Source: an uncultured Psychrobacter sp.
Lineage (GTDB): Bacteria > Pseudomonadota > Gammaproteobacteria > Pseudomonadales > Moraxellaceae
Assembly (NCBI RefSeq): GCF_947495825.1
Contig: NZ_CANMAH010000008.1
Coordinates: 62,001-126,000 of the forward strand
Direction of reading: 5' to 3'
Length of the DNA: 64,000 nucleotides
Positions 9,616 through 20,456 of this stretch are shown here, piece by piece. The position numbers were made by a program, and so were the translations under genes. The notes below the pieces were generated by a model. That model was given only the letters and a program-made list of their open reading frames with translations. It did no database searches and had not been told where the DNA came from. Every line of letters starts with the position of its first letter. Positions within the stretch are counted from its first letter, which is position 1.

Positions 9616-9645
9616 AAAAAACCCTGCCAATGAGCAGGGTTTTTA
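9616..9645 (-). terminator. Terminator for adk (second hairpin between secB and adk)
   Basis: AAAAACCCTGC and GCAGGGTTTTT form a perfect stem with a 7-base loop. With A on one side and T on the other it can act in both directions; as the secB hairpin lies closer to secB, this one most likely ends the adk transcript. Confidence 0.75.
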
Positions 9646-9671
9646 TTAATCCAAAGGGTATGAGAAAACGA

Positions 9672-10367
<696 letters not shown>

Positions 10368-10526
10368 TTAATTGCGCGAATGCCAGATACACCTTACCTT
10401 GTGACTTTATAAAGCTCAAGTTTTTTTGGTATTAGTACCGTATGTAGGTATGACTTAGCTGTTCATATAACGCAATTGCACGCTATAGCAACGACTATAG
10501 CGCTTAGATTGTTGAGCTTTTTAAAG

Positions 10527-11807
10527 TTATGGTATCTGCTGATTAATTTCAACATTGACTTGTTTTTGATCGGCACTAATCACCACAGGGTTACCTGACA
10601 AATCACCTGACTCTGCACTGGCATTGCCACTATGACTAATGCGAGCAATAACAGCCAGTTGGGTTTTTGCGGCACGTGCTGATTGTAGCGTCCGCTCAGG
10701 TATCATAGCATCAATGTCACTTAAACTTATATTGGCCTCACCTTGTTTAATCACACTAATCGGCAAACGCTTGGCTGCAAACGGTGGACCACCGTTGACA
10801 TCACGAATAGCAACAAACAACACGTCATCGCCTTTAACCAATGGCAATAAGCTAGGATTGACGCTTACATTGACATTAACCCCTTCAGCGGCTCGCTGCT
10901 GCTGCCCTGTTACGTTGGCACTCAACTCATCCAAACTTGCCAGCGCTCGGGTATGATCGCCTGGTTTGGCTGCAATACTTGCTCGTAATCTTTTGATCCA
11001 GCCTTGTGCTTGTTCAAAGTTACTAGCACGTGCTTCACCCATTGCCATTAGCATTTGCGCGCCTTCATGCTGCGGGTTATTACGCAACACACCTTGTAAT
11101 ACGCGGCGGCTATCTGCATCCAGTTGGCCTTCATTAGCAAAAAAGCTAATTTGTGCATAAGTGGTTGCGATCTCTTCATTGTCAGGAGATAAACGATACG
11201 CTCTAGATAAAGCTTCTAATGCAGAGTCAGTCACCTCAAGGGATAAAAACAGCTCTGATAGGCGCATCCAGCGATCAGGATCGTCAGCATGACGATGGAC
11301 ATTGGTCTGCATAGCAGTAATCAGTTGACGACCATCTTCAATAGCCCACTCTGGTGGCTGATCAATCTTACCTGTCAGGAGATCATCGGCTACCTGTCCA
11401 ACTTTATCTTCTGCTTGCCATAGCTCAAACACTGGAGTGCGATCGCTTATCATTAAATATGCCATCGCTGCCATCACTGGCACCCAGACAATAATTATTA
11501 AACGACTTTTGACACCTGGATTTATCATTGGTGCCACTTGTCGCTGCGCATCTAATAGCTGACGTTCAAGCTCAAGCTTTTGGTTTTGATAATGGCTATC
11601 ATCAATAGTGCCGCTGTCTTTATCACTTTTAAGCTCTGCTAGACGCTCACGAAACACAGTTACGTTGATATCTAACAATTGATTGTCTACAGGATTGTTT
11701 TTTAGACGTGTGGCACGTAGCCATGGTGTAATCACGATGACTGCAAGAATTAAGGCTACGAGTAAACTTAGGGCAATAAATAAGCCAGCAGTAGAAAATA
11801 GGGTCAT
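10527..11807 (-). CDS. ccmI: Cytochrome c biogenesis protein CcmI
   Basis: A 426-residue CcmI (CycH) subunit of the haem-ligation complex, which presents apocytochrome c to CcmF/CcmH. There is an N-terminal membrane helix (about 8-28), a second near 105-122, and TPR-like helices between about 165 and 300 that would bind the apocytochrome C-terminus in the periplasm. The C-terminal domain has the usual beta-rich region with a PLVKGDDVLFV motif. Its start overlaps the ccmH stop by 4 bases, so translation is coupled. It is the last gene of the ccmFGHI operon. Confidence 0.9.
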   Translation of the reverse strand: MTLFSTAGLFIALSLLVALILAVIVITPWLRATRLKNNPVDNQLLDINVTVFRERLAELKSDKDSGTIDDSHYQNQKLELERQLLDAQRQVAPMINPGVKSRLIIIVWVPVMAAMAYLMISDRTPVFELWQAEDKVGQVADDLLTGKIDQPPEWAIEDGRQLITAMQTNVHRHADDPDRWMRLSELFLSLEVTDSALEALSRAYRLSPDNEEIATTYAQISFFANEGQLDADSRRVLQGVLRNNPQHEGAQMLMAMGEARASNFEQAQGWIKRLRASIAAKPGDHTRALASLDELSANVTGQQQRAAEGVNVNVSVNPSLLPLVKGDDVLFVAIRDVNGGPPFAAKRLPISVIKQGEANISLSDIDAMIPERTLQSARAAKTQLAVIARISHSGNASAESGDLSGNPVVISADQKQVNVEINQQIP

Positions 11808-12367
11808 TTTTTGTCCTCTTTGCTTGTGACATCGTGATCACTACTGTTTGAACGTGATAACAGACGATCCAGTTCAGCCTTTTCTGCAGGCGTCAACGCT
11901 GCGGCAGGGCTATCAACTATCTTATTAGTAACGCCTTGAGCCGCCAGTTGTCGACGTTTACTCTGCCAAAACCAGCCGGCAATCAAAAAGAGCAATAATA
12001 ACGGTGGAAAAAACCACAGTATCCATGTTGATGGGCGGACAGGCGGCTTGTAAGTAATAAAATCACCATAACGCTCTTGCATATAGCTGCGTATCTCTGC
12101 GTCACTACGTCCATCCTTAACCATGTCGTAAGTTTTTTGCTTTAAATCTTGTGCAATCGGCGCATCAGAGCCTGCAAGGTTTTGGTTTTGACATTTAGGG
12201 CAACGCAGCTCCTCAATCAGTCCGCGATACTGAGCTTCTTGCTGCACTGAATCAAAGTCGTAAACATCGATTGCTGCGTAAGCTGTCATACTCAGTAGGC
12301 ACGCCAATACAAGGCTTACTAACCTTAGTACAATAGCCGTTGTTATTTGAGCGGCTTTCATTTGCAT
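11804..12367 (-). CDS. ccmH: Cytochrome c maturation protein CcmH
   Basis: A 187-residue thiol oxidoreductase subunit of the haem lyase. An N-terminal signal or anchor (about 10-30) leads to a periplasmic domain with the redox motif LRCPKCQNQ (Cys56 and Cys59), and a membrane helix lies near 110-130. It keeps the apocytochrome CxxCH cysteines reduced for haem attachment. It corresponds to the short CcmH/CcmL form, with CcmI as a separate protein. It overlaps ccmG upstream (10 bases) and ccmI downstream (4 bases). Confidence 0.93.
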   Translation of the reverse strand: MQMKAAQITTAIVLRLVSLVLACLLSMTAYAAIDVYDFDSVQQEAQYRGLIEELRCPKCQNQNLAGSDAPIAQDLKQKTYDMVKDGRSDAEIRSYMQERYGDFITYKPPVRPSTWILWFFPPLLLLFLIAGWFWQSKRRQLAAQGVTNKIVDSPAAALTPAEKAELDRLLSRSNSSDHDVTSKEDKK

Positions 12368-13011
12368 GCCTCCCCAACTTGACTTGGATCTGGGCTGCTG
12401 CCATTTTTATTGGCTTCATTAAGTACCATCAAGCAAGGCATGATACGTTCTTGCCAGTTGGCCTCGTTAACCTCTCCAACAATGTGCTGACGTATAATAC
12501 CCTCGCCATCGACGATAAAGGTTTCAGGAGCTCCAGTTAAACCTAGATCTAGTGCAAACTGACCTGATAAATCTTGAATGGACATCGAAAACGGATCGCC
12601 ACCTCGGTTCAAATAGCTTAGCGCATCACCAATATCATCTTTGTAATTGACACCAACCAAATTGACACCGCGCTCTTCTAGCTCCATCAAAAACGGATGT
12701 TCAATAACACAAGTTGGACACCAAGAGCCCCAGATATTCATCAAAAACGGTTTATCGGGCAAATTGTCATTGGTCATAATACGGCTAGTGTCTGACAACA
12801 ACGGTAGCTCAAATGCAGGTACTGGTCGCTCAAGAGCCATATTAGCCACGATATCAGTAGGCTTACCCAAGCGCATATAAAGCATTACCATTAGTCCCAA
12901 AAACACAATAAGCGGCACTAAAAACCATACTTTGAGTTGTTTTTTATTCATCGTCTTATGATGCTGTGCCTTGTTCTGCTGGTTGTTAGGGGTTTTATCC
13001 GATTGACTCAT
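12358..13011 (-). CDS. ccmG: Thiol:disulfide interchange protein CcmG/DsbE
   Basis: A 217-residue membrane-anchored thioredoxin of the periplasm that passes reducing power to CcmH and apocytochrome c. A basic N-terminus with a membrane helix (about 27-45) precedes the thioredoxin fold with WCPTC at 97-101 and the cis-proline TGAPETF motif. An upstream in-frame start at 13068 would lie inside ccmF; the ATG at 13011, one base after the ccmF stop and preceded by GGGGAGAAATAAG, is chosen. The N-terminal tail is longer and more Gln/Asn-rich than in E. coli. Confidence 0.92.
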   Translation of the reverse strand: MSQSDKTPNNQQNKAQHHKTMNKKQLKVWFLVPLIVFLGLMVMLYMRLGKPTDIVANMALERPVPAFELPLLSDTSRIMTNDNLPDKPFLMNIWGSWCPTCVIEHPFLMELEERGVNLVGVNYKDDIGDALSYLNRGGDPFSMSIQDLSGQFALDLGLTGAPETFIVDGEGIIRQHIVGEVNEANWQERIMPCLMVLNEANKNGSSPDPSQVGEACK

Positions 13012-13012
13012 C

Positions 13013-15025
13013 TTATTTCTCCCCAAGCGTCGTTGCGGGTACGGCTGTACTATTAACAGTATCAGCAACCTTATGTGACGCTTTGACTTTCTTAATACGA
13101 TAGCGGTTATCCAACATACTAATCAGCGCTCCTAAAGCCATAATAATCGACCCTAACCATATCCAGCGAATCAAGGGTTTTACATAGATACGCACTGCCC
13201 ATTGATTGCTACCTTCAGCGATCGGCTCGCCAAGCGCGACATACAAATCGCGCATGAGACTCGCATCAATCGCAGCTTCCGTCATTGGCATCATACTAAT
13301 GATGTAGGTACGTTTTTCAGGGTATAAGACTGTAACGTCGCGCCCATCTTTCGTGACTGCTACCTGTGCTTGAATACTATCAAAATTACTTCCTTTTACT
13401 TCACGAAAGTCTTTGACAGTAAAATCATAACCTTGAACATGGACAGCATCATTAGGTCCAAGAGCCACATCGCGCTCAATACTCAAGCTACTGGTAAAGG
13501 CCACGCCAATCGCTGCGATTAAAACCCCAATATGAGCAGTTTGTTGTCCCAAATAACTAAGACGCAGTTGGCGCAGTCCACTGACCATACTTGATGCATT
13601 TTTAGTCTTATCTCTAAAATCGATAATCATCCATAACAGTACCCAAAAGCTTACTGCCAAAGTCACACCAATATTTAGCATAGATGATGGATGGACAAAA
13701 TAAGCAATGATCGCAGCTAGCACGAGACTACTGGCTGCGATGACCATACCGACGCCAAGCAGCGGACGCTTGTCCTTTTTCCAGCGGATGTTAGAGCCCA
13801 TACCCATGGCAAGCAGTAATAACCAAGTCAAAGGTACAAACAATGCATTAAAATAAGGAGGGCCGACTGATACTTGACCTAAACTAAAAGCATCTGCAAT
13901 GATTGGATAGAGTGTACCAAGCAGTACCACTAAAGTCGCAATCAGAATAATGACGTTGTTAATGACCAAGAATGACTCACGCGAGATAAGCTGATACTGA
14001 CTCTCAACCGTCAAGCGCCAACCTCGTACTGCAAACATCAATAGACCACCGCCAACGATGATACCAAGAATCACTAGAATCACTAAACCACGTGTGGGAT
14101 CGGCGGCGAACGAATGTACCGAAGTGATGACCCCTGAACGTACCAAAAACGTTCCTAATAAACTCAATGCAAACGAGAAAATCGCCAGCATGATTGTCCA
14201 AGCTTTGAATACACCGCGCTTCTCGGTCACTGCCAACGAATGCAATAATGCCGTTCCAGCAAGCCAAGGCATGAGTGAGGCGTTTTCTACTGGATCCCAA
14301 AACCACCAACCACCCCAGCCAAGCTCATAATAAGCCCACCATGAACCTAACGCGATACCGATGGTCAAAAACCCCCAAGCAGCTAAAGCCCAAGGACGTG
14401 ACCAGCGCGTCCATACTGCATCCAGACGCCCCTCCCACAATGCCGCCATACAAAAAGCAAAGGGTACAACCATACCCACATAACCCATGTATAGCATAGG
14501 TGGGTGAATAATCAGACCAAAATCTTGCAGTACCGGATTCAGGTCCGCGCCATCAACAGGTATGTTTGGCAAAGTACGATTAAACGGCGATGAGGTAAAA
14601 ATAAGCATCGCTAACATCATCATCTGTACCGCTGCCAAAATAACCAACACTCGTGCTCGCATCGATAACGGCAAGCCACGACTAAAGTAAGACACAAGCG
14701 CACACCATGTTGCCATGATGGTCATCCACAGCAGTAAAGACCCTTCGTGACCACCCCAAGTTGCCGATAGCTTGTAATACCAAGGCAATAAAGTGTTAGA
14801 GTGCTGTGCAACATAGACTAGGCTAAAATCATTATAATAAAAGCCTGCCATTAGCGCTGCGAACGATATGAGCATCGCTGCAAACTGTGCCCAAGCCAAA
14901 CTTGGCGCAAGACGTTGCCAAGCGATCTGATGACGCATAACACCAATAGTTGGCAATACAACTTGCAAAATTGCCAACACAAAGGCAGCCAGTAAGGCAA
15001 AATAACCCAATTCTGTGATTAACAT
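13013..15025 (-). CDS. ccmF: Cytochrome c haem lyase subunit CcmF
   Basis: A 670-residue polytopic inner-membrane protein of the cytochrome c maturation system I. The tryptophan-rich WWD domain (WGGWWFWDPVENAS) lies near 235-250 and binds haem delivered by CcmE; conserved His residues sit in the flanking loops, and about 14-15 membrane segments are apparent. It is the first gene of ccmF-ccmG-ccmH-ccmI. The genes ccmA-E, which often precede ccmF, are not here: a 258-base gap without a gene and then an unrelated DUF445 gene lie upstream. Confidence 0.96.
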   Translation of the reverse strand: MLITELGYFALLAAFVLAILQVVLPTIGVMRHQIAWQRLAPSLAWAQFAAMLISFAALMAGFYYNDFSLVYVAQHSNTLLPWYYKLSATWGGHEGSLLLWMTIMATWCALVSYFSRGLPLSMRARVLVILAAVQMMMLAMLIFTSSPFNRTLPNIPVDGADLNPVLQDFGLIIHPPMLYMGYVGMVVPFAFCMAALWEGRLDAVWTRWSRPWALAAWGFLTIGIALGSWWAYYELGWGGWWFWDPVENASLMPWLAGTALLHSLAVTEKRGVFKAWTIMLAIFSFALSLLGTFLVRSGVITSVHSFAADPTRGLVILVILGIIVGGGLLMFAVRGWRLTVESQYQLISRESFLVINNVIILIATLVVLLGTLYPIIADAFSLGQVSVGPPYFNALFVPLTWLLLLAMGMGSNIRWKKDKRPLLGVGMVIAASSLVLAAIIAYFVHPSSMLNIGVTLAVSFWVLLWMIIDFRDKTKNASSMVSGLRQLRLSYLGQQTAHIGVLIAAIGVAFTSSLSIERDVALGPNDAVHVQGYDFTVKDFREVKGSNFDSIQAQVAVTKDGRDVTVLYPEKRTYIISMMPMTEAAIDASLMRDLYVALGEPIAEGSNQWAVRIYVKPLIRWIWLGSIIMALGALISMLDNRYRIKKVKASHKVADTVNSTAVPATTLGEK

Positions 15026-15283
15026 ACAATCTAACCCTGTTTACCCTAATACGATCATAGTTTACTGTGGCGGATTGGGCTTTTATTCATTGAAAAGCAC
15101 CTATAGTCTACTCATGTCAAAATCAAAACAACGCAAGCTTTGCCAACCATACACCTGTACGATTAGCCTCCAATTCCCTTGTAAAGATAAATTTCGAATT
15201 GACTATCTAACTTAATACTGATTTTCTATATGTATTTATTGACTATTTAGAATTACAAAATGTTTTTACATCAAAATCATAGG

Positions 15284-16618
15284 TTATTGCACAGCTGGGA
15301 AAAACACTAAAACAAGATGCAACCAACCTGCTAAAAATCCAGTCAAACCACCAAGCACGATCAACGTCATCTCATCTTCACGGAATGCTGGACGTAATAA
15401 GTTTTGAAACTCATAAGGCGATAAAGCACGAATACGATCACGAAACAGACCAAATATTTTGCTTGCGCGGCTCTCATTGAGTTCAGGATCTCGGAGTGGC
15501 ACCATCGTAGCAGTGATCGACTTATTGATAATGGTATTTTTTAATTGTCCATACTCACGGCGACCCAGTCCCATACGTAAAGTCGTTCTGACTACTGGCG
15601 ACTCTAATATCTGATAAAGGTGCGACTTCATCAGCTCACGCGTTTGCGCCGCTCGGTCTCCATACATCATCTCATGCATAATATTCTCTAAAGTCACAAG
15701 ATCGTTAACTACGATCTCAGCGAACACTTCAGATACTTCTTCTTGGCGCTTCATAAAGCCGCCTTGAAAACGAAACTGCGCGATATGCGGTAGCGTCGGC
15801 TTTATAAAAGGAAAACCATTACAACGCTCAAAAACTTTTATATAAGAAACAAAGCGAGGCTCTACTGGGTTAAATACCATCCAAATTGCAATCCAATTCG
15901 TCAGCAAGCCCCAAATAGCAGCAAAAAATGGCACTGTCCAATGCTGTGGTACGACCAAAAAGATAAACATTTGGATAATACCAAAGACCAATCCGATTAA
16001 AGCACTGATATGCCAAATAAAATTAATTTCGCGTTGACCAACTCTCAAAAACATATTTACCATTAAACGTCGATCGCTTTCCATCTTGTTCACGATCATT
16101 TGACGCATATCGACCAAATCTTCGACATGGTATGTCAGATCAGTCACCAAAGATTGCATGATGTCCGGCAGCTCTTGGTGCGCTTGTGTATAGATGCGGC
16201 GTTTTAATGCATACGGCAGACTGCTCCATAACGCCCCTGAATGCTCAAGCATAATCTCATCAATAAGTGGCTCAAGGTTTTTATCAACCGTATCAGTGAT
16301 AAAAGCCGCCATCTGCTCAGGCTCCATCGCCTGAAAAAACTCTTCAAGTGAACCAAGCTTTGAGAGTGTCTGATCGACAATCACTCCAGAGATTTTCCCA
16401 GCTTTACGTGGGACAATACCTTGCCAGCCAATTCCAGGCAAACCAAAAAAAGAGAAATTAGGTATACGTATACCCCAAAACCGAATGGGGTGAAACAGCA
16501 TTTTTAATGCCATCCATACATGCAACCAAGTGACCAACGCTGTCACTGGTGGGATGGTCAGCATGGCAAAAAATTCTGGATGCTCGGCGAGCGTTTGCCA
16601 TATTGAGGTTGCGACCAT
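15284..16618 (-). CDS. DUF445 family membrane protein
   Basis: A 444-residue protein with an N-terminal hydrophobic segment, two membrane segments near the middle (LIGLVFGIIQMFIFLVV and the following helix) and a C-terminal hydrophobic tail (LIVLGGLTGFLAGWLHLVL). The repeated FxxxWxAIWMVFNPVEP-type motif matches DUF445, an uncharacterised membrane family. A GTG at 16720 would add 34 residues, but the ATG at 16618 has AGGAAGAG at good spacing, so that start is used. No partner gene is near. Confidence 0.8.
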   Translation of the reverse strand: MVATSIWQTLAEHPEFFAMLTIPPVTALVTWLHVWMALKMLFHPIRFWGIRIPNFSFFGLPGIGWQGIVPRKAGKISGVIVDQTLSKLGSLEEFFQAMEPEQMAAFITDTVDKNLEPLIDEIMLEHSGALWSSLPYALKRRIYTQAHQELPDIMQSLVTDLTYHVEDLVDMRQMIVNKMESDRRLMVNMFLRVGQREINFIWHISALIGLVFGIIQMFIFLVVPQHWTVPFFAAIWGLLTNWIAIWMVFNPVEPRFVSYIKVFERCNGFPFIKPTLPHIAQFRFQGGFMKRQEEVSEVFAEIVVNDLVTLENIMHEMMYGDRAAQTRELMKSHLYQILESPVVRTTLRMGLGRREYGQLKNTIINKSITATMVPLRDPELNESRASKIFGLFRDRIRALSPYEFQNLLRPAFREDEMTLIVLGGLTGFLAGWLHLVLVFFPAVQ

Positions 16619-17145
16619 GACTCTTCCTGCCTCTGACGTAACGATTCTCGTTAATCTATTGTCGTTTGTTGGTATTTTTAAAAAACGCTTAGGGACTATA
16701 GGTCCTGATAAAAACAGCACCTTAATGATGAATAAACACTACAAAATAAATCGCCTGATTTTAGCATACTTGTCGTTCATTAGCACATATGCACCTAAGC
16801 CAAGTTGTGACTATACATGACAATATCATGCGTCTGACTTAGATTTGTTACCTAACACTTTCCCTATAAGATAACCTACGAATAGTACTGTTCATAGCAT
16901 ATGAGAATCTATGAACAAATAAGCTGACAGGTTCAGCGCAATTTATTACATTCTGTTATAATTTGTCGCATAGCAATAATGGCAATATGCTTTTAAATCT
17001 GTGCTTCATTATTATAGGGGTATTTACTCTATGTATTTGAAATGATTGTTTTTATCGTCTGCATTTGCTTAAATGACTTGTCCCAGCATTCCTTTACCAA
17101 AGTAATTTTTGCTTTATCCACTGCGCCCATTGGTACTAACTTTAC
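16619..17145. other. Gene-free stretch upstream of mrdA
   Basis: A 527-base spacer between the divergent DUF445 and mrdA genes. Apart from an extended -10 element at 16954-16962 I see no convincing coding, RNA or repeat signal; it is AT-rich. Confidence 0.5.
16954..16962 (+). promoter_or_regulatory. Extended -10 promoter element, probably for mrdA
   Basis: TGTTATAAT matches the extended -10 consensus TGnTATAAT exactly. No good -35 hexamer is present at 17 bases, which extended -10 promoters tolerate. It lies about 180 bases before the mrdA ATG, so the leader would be long. Confidence 0.4.
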
Positions 17146-19125
17146 ATGAATAAATCGCTTATCCCAGACACCGAGCAGGTCAACCGCGTTTTTATGCGCC
17201 GTATTCTTATTCTTGGTTTATTCATATTTTTGGGTATGGGCGTTTTATTACTGCGTTACGGATATCTGCAAGTGTACGCTCATGATAAATACAAGACTCA
17301 GGCCGACAATAATCGCATCAAGCTCATATCTGCACCGCCAAGCCGTGGTTATATCTATGATCGTAACGGCGTATTACTTGCTGACAATCAGCCTGTATTT
17401 ACTGCCATGCTGAGCCCCGATGAGGTAGAAGATCCAGAACGTACCTTAAGCTTGCTTGCGCCTATCTTTGATCTAACAGACACTGATATTACTGATATCT
17501 TGGCAAGACTGAGTAAAAGTAAAAACGATCCTGTGACCATCAAGATTGATTTGACAGAAAAGCAGGTCGCACAGTTTAGTGAACGTAAGCCTTTTTTTAG
17601 GGGCGTTACTATCCAAAGTAAACTGACTCGCTCTTATCCCTACGATGAACTGTTTGCCCACGTTATTGGCTATGTTGGCCGCATCAATGACAAAGAGACC
17701 AAGCGTATTGATAAAGATCGCTATGCAGGTACTGATTTGATTGGCAAGATTGGTATTGAACAGTATTACGAAGATATTTTGCTTGGGCAGCCAGGTTATC
17801 AGTCGGTGGAGACGGATGTTCATGGTAATATTCTACGCCAATTAGATACCAAGCCTCCTGTCGCTGGTAACGATATCACCTTAAGTTTGGATTACGGTTT
17901 ACAAACGATTGCTCAGCAGCAGCTTGACGGTCGCCGCGGTGCTATTGTCGCGATAGACCCAAAGAACGGGGATGTGTTAGCGTTCGTGAGTAATCCAAGT
18001 TATGACCCCAACCCTTTTATCTCAGGCATCTCTTTTAAAGACTACGATGCATTAAGAGAAGATATCGATCAGCCGCTATACAACCGCGCGCTACAAGGTA
18101 TGTATCCACCAGCCTCTACCATCAAACCATTTGAAGGATTAGGTGCGCTGCATTATGGCTTGAGAAACTGGGAGACGACTATCTATGATCCAGGCTATTT
18201 TAGCTTGCCTGGCGACTCACATCGTTTTCGTGATTGGAAGCGCGGTGGCCATGGTTCAGTGAATCTTAAAAAATCAATTATGATGTCAGTGGATACTTAC
18301 TATTATAAGCTGGCGTATGAGATGGGGATTCAGCGCTTGCATGACTGGATGATACGCTTTGGTTTTGGTAAAGATACGGGTATTGATTTGCCGAATGAAA
18401 AATCAGGCATTATGCCTTCACCAAAATGGAAAGAAGACACGTATGATAAAGGTTGGTTACCGGGCGAGACCATCTCAGTAAGTATTGGACAAGGGTATTT
18501 TTTGGCCACGCCGCTACAGATTGCTAATGCGACAGCCATGATGGCAAGTAAAGGCAATCATATTACGCCGCATCTGCTAAAAAGTAGCGATGGTGCGGCA
18601 GAAATTGATGTCATCAGCAAACCTGATGGCAAGATTGACTATAATGGCAAACCTTCTGATTGGACACGTATGCATGATGCGATGGAAGATACCGTCAAAG
18701 CTGGTACGGCACGTGGTATTTATACCACGCGCTATCGTATCGCTGGCAAGACAGGTACTGCACAGGTCAAATCTATCGCTCAAGGTAAAAGCTACAACAA
18801 ATCGGCACTAGATAAACGTCATTGGGATCATGCATGGTTTAATGGTTTTGCGCCTGTAGAGGACCCTCAAATTGCCCTTGCGGTACTGGTTGAAAATGGC
18901 GGCGGCGGTAGTGCAGTGGCAGCCCCTATTGGACGCGCGTTATTTGATTATTGGGTATTACAGCGTAAAAGCGACCCTATTACGCCACCAACTCCCGATG
19001 AGCTAAAAGCTATTAAATATCAAAAGGCGTTGGAAAAAGCTAAACGTGATGCCATTCGCGATCAAGAACTAGCATTAAAAGAACAAGCAGAAGCGCAGGC
19101 AGCAACTACTACAGCGACCGAATAA
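17146..19125 (+). CDS. mrdA: Penicillin-binding protein 2 (peptidoglycan transpeptidase)
   Basis: A 659-residue class B PBP of the elongation (Rod) complex that cross-links peptidoglycan on the periplasmic side. One membrane helix (about 22-45) anchors it; the dimerisation domain follows (about 60-230). The transpeptidase has SxxK at Ser324-Lys327 (STIKPFEG), SVD in the SxN position and KTGTAQ near 535. The Lys/Ala/Glu-rich C-terminal tail is unusual only in composition. rodA, a common neighbour, is not adjacent; rsmD follows 12 bases downstream. Confidence 0.95.
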   Translation: MNKSLIPDTEQVNRVFMRRILILGLFIFLGMGVLLLRYGYLQVYAHDKYKTQADNNRIKLISAPPSRGYIYDRNGVLLADNQPVFTAMLSPDEVEDPERTLSLLAPIFDLTDTDITDILARLSKSKNDPVTIKIDLTEKQVAQFSERKPFFRGVTIQSKLTRSYPYDELFAHVIGYVGRINDKETKRIDKDRYAGTDLIGKIGIEQYYEDILLGQPGYQSVETDVHGNILRQLDTKPPVAGNDITLSLDYGLQTIAQQQLDGRRGAIVAIDPKNGDVLAFVSNPSYDPNPFISGISFKDYDALREDIDQPLYNRALQGMYPPASTIKPFEGLGALHYGLRNWETTIYDPGYFSLPGDSHRFRDWKRGGHGSVNLKKSIMMSVDTYYYKLAYEMGIQRLHDWMIRFGFGKDTGIDLPNEKSGIMPSPKWKEDTYDKGWLPGETISVSIGQGYFLATPLQIANATAMMASKGNHITPHLLKSSDGAAEIDVISKPDGKIDYNGKPSDWTRMHDAMEDTVKAGTARGIYTTRYRIAGKTGTAQVKSIAQGKSYNKSALDKRHWDHAWFNGFAPVEDPQIALAVLVENGGGGSAVAAPIGRALFDYWVLQRKSDPITPPTPDELKAIKYQKALEKAKRDAIRDQELALKEQAEAQAATTTATE

Positions 19126-19137
19126 AGAATAGCAATT

Positions 19138-19821
19138 ATGAAAAGAAACACAAAAACATCGACATCGCGCAGCCCAAAGCGTGACACAAATCATAAAAAA
19201 CAAACCACTGCGGGCAAGGTACGCATTGTTGGTGGACAATTTAAACGTCGTAGCATCAATTTTATCGATGCTGATGGCTTACGACCGACGCCAGATCGCT
19301 TACGAGAAACACTGTTTAACTGGTTGCTTGCCGATATGCATGGCGCACGTGTCCTTGATAGCTGTGCAGGCAGCGGCGTACTAGGATTTGAAGCCTTATC
19401 TCGCGGAGCCGCACACTGTACTTTTATCGAAACCAATCAATCTCAGTACCAAATGCTACTGAAAAGCTCTCAGCAGTTGAACATCGACACTGACAGCTGT
19501 CTAATCTTGCATGGCAATGCTGAGCACGTTTTGTCTCAAAACAGTCATTTTAACCATCCGTTCGACATTGTTTTTATTGATCCGCCCTACGCCAAAGAGT
19601 TATGGCAACCTATTTTGACCACTTTAATCGAACAGTCGTTAATCACGACAAAGACGCTTATTTATTTAGAAGCAGATAAAGATTTAAATGAGCAATTAAA
19701 TGAATTGGCTCAGTCTCTAAGCTCAGTCTTTATAGCGCAAGGGTTAAGCGGGTTTGAGACAATCAAACAGACCAAAGTGGGACAAGTTGTGGCTGGACTT
19801 TATAGACTAGAGTCGTCATAA
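19138..19821 (+). CDS. rsmD: 16S rRNA (guanine(966)-N(2))-methyltransferase
   Basis: A 227-residue SAM-dependent methyltransferase that modifies G966 of 16S rRNA. The signature RIVGGQFKRR is followed by LRPTPDRLRETLFNWL, the SAM-binding LDSCAGSGVLGFEALSRG (motif I) and the catalytic DPPY at about 148-151. The N-terminal 25 residues are Lys/Thr-rich and lack family similarity. It lies 12 bases after mrdA, so it is probably co-transcribed. Confidence 0.94.
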   Translation: MKRNTKTSTSRSPKRDTNHKKQTTAGKVRIVGGQFKRRSINFIDADGLRPTPDRLRETLFNWLLADMHGARVLDSCAGSGVLGFEALSRGAAHCTFIETNQSQYQMLLKSSQQLNIDTDSCLILHGNAEHVLSQNSHFNHPFDIVFIDPPYAKELWQPILTTLIEQSLITTKTLIYLEADKDLNEQLNELAQSLSSVFIAQGLSGFETIKQTKVGQVVAGLYRLESS

Positions 19822-19918
19822 TCATGCAACTTGCATTAATGAATGCTAAAAACCGCTGAAAAACTGGTCTAACGCTGCAGTTTAATGTATATAAGGCGAA
19901 AATAAACCCCAATGCAGC

Positions 19919-19947
19919 TTGCAAGCGTAGGCGCTACTGCTTATAAT
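19919..19947 (+). promoter_or_regulatory. Promoter for the rplM-rpsI operon
   Basis: TTGCAA at 19919-19924 and TATAAT at 19942-19947 are separated by 17 bases, a strong sigma-70-type pair as expected for ribosomal protein genes. It starts 99 bases upstream of the rplM ATG. Confidence 0.65.
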
Positions 19948-20017
19948 ATGCAGTCTGTTTTTTGAGAGCCCCGTTCCCAGCTAAACTCTCAATAAATTCT
20001 AATTTTAAGGTTTTATC

Positions 20018-20446
20018 ATGAAAACACTTAGTGCAAAACCAGCTGAAGTGACCCATGACTGGTATGTCGTAGATGCTGACGGCAAAACCCTTGGTCGCTT
20101 AGCCACCCAAATCGCTACTCGCTTACGTGGCAAGCATAAAACTTCTTATACTCCGCACGTAGATACTGGTGACTTTATCGTTGTCATCAATGCAGAAAAA
20201 ATCGCGGTAACGGGTAAAAAAGCGCAAGACAAAAAGTACTATCGTCACAGTGGTTATCCAGGCGGTATTAAAGAAACCAACTTCACAAAGCTGATTGCAC
20301 ATAAGCCTGAAGATGTTCTACATAAAGCAGTTAAGGGTATGCTTCCAAAAGGTCCTCTTGGCTATGCGATGATTAAAAAGCTAAAGCTATATGCAGGTGC
20401 TGAACATCCACATACTGCACAGCAACCTAAAGAACTAGACATCTAA
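20018..20446 (+). CDS. rplM: 50S ribosomal protein L13
   Basis: A 142-residue L13, of standard length. The opening region [19 protein letters not shown] and the [18 protein letters not shown] segment are diagnostic. L13 is an early-assembly large-subunit protein. It is followed 10 bases later by rpsI, the near-universal rplM-rpsI pair. Confidence 0.98.
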   Translation: MKTLSAKPAEVTHDWYVVDADGKTLGRLATQIATRLRGKHKTSYTPHVDTGDFIVVINAEKIAVTGKKAQDKKYYRHSGYPGGIKETNFTKLIAHKPEDVLHKAVKGMLPKGPLGYAMIKKLKLYAGAEHPHTAQQPKELDI

Positions 20447-20456
20447 GGAGTCACTT

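Noticed and set aside
13973..14499. Reading frames opposite or shifted against ccmF
   Set aside because: ccmF is intact through this stretch including the WWD domain, so these are chance frames.
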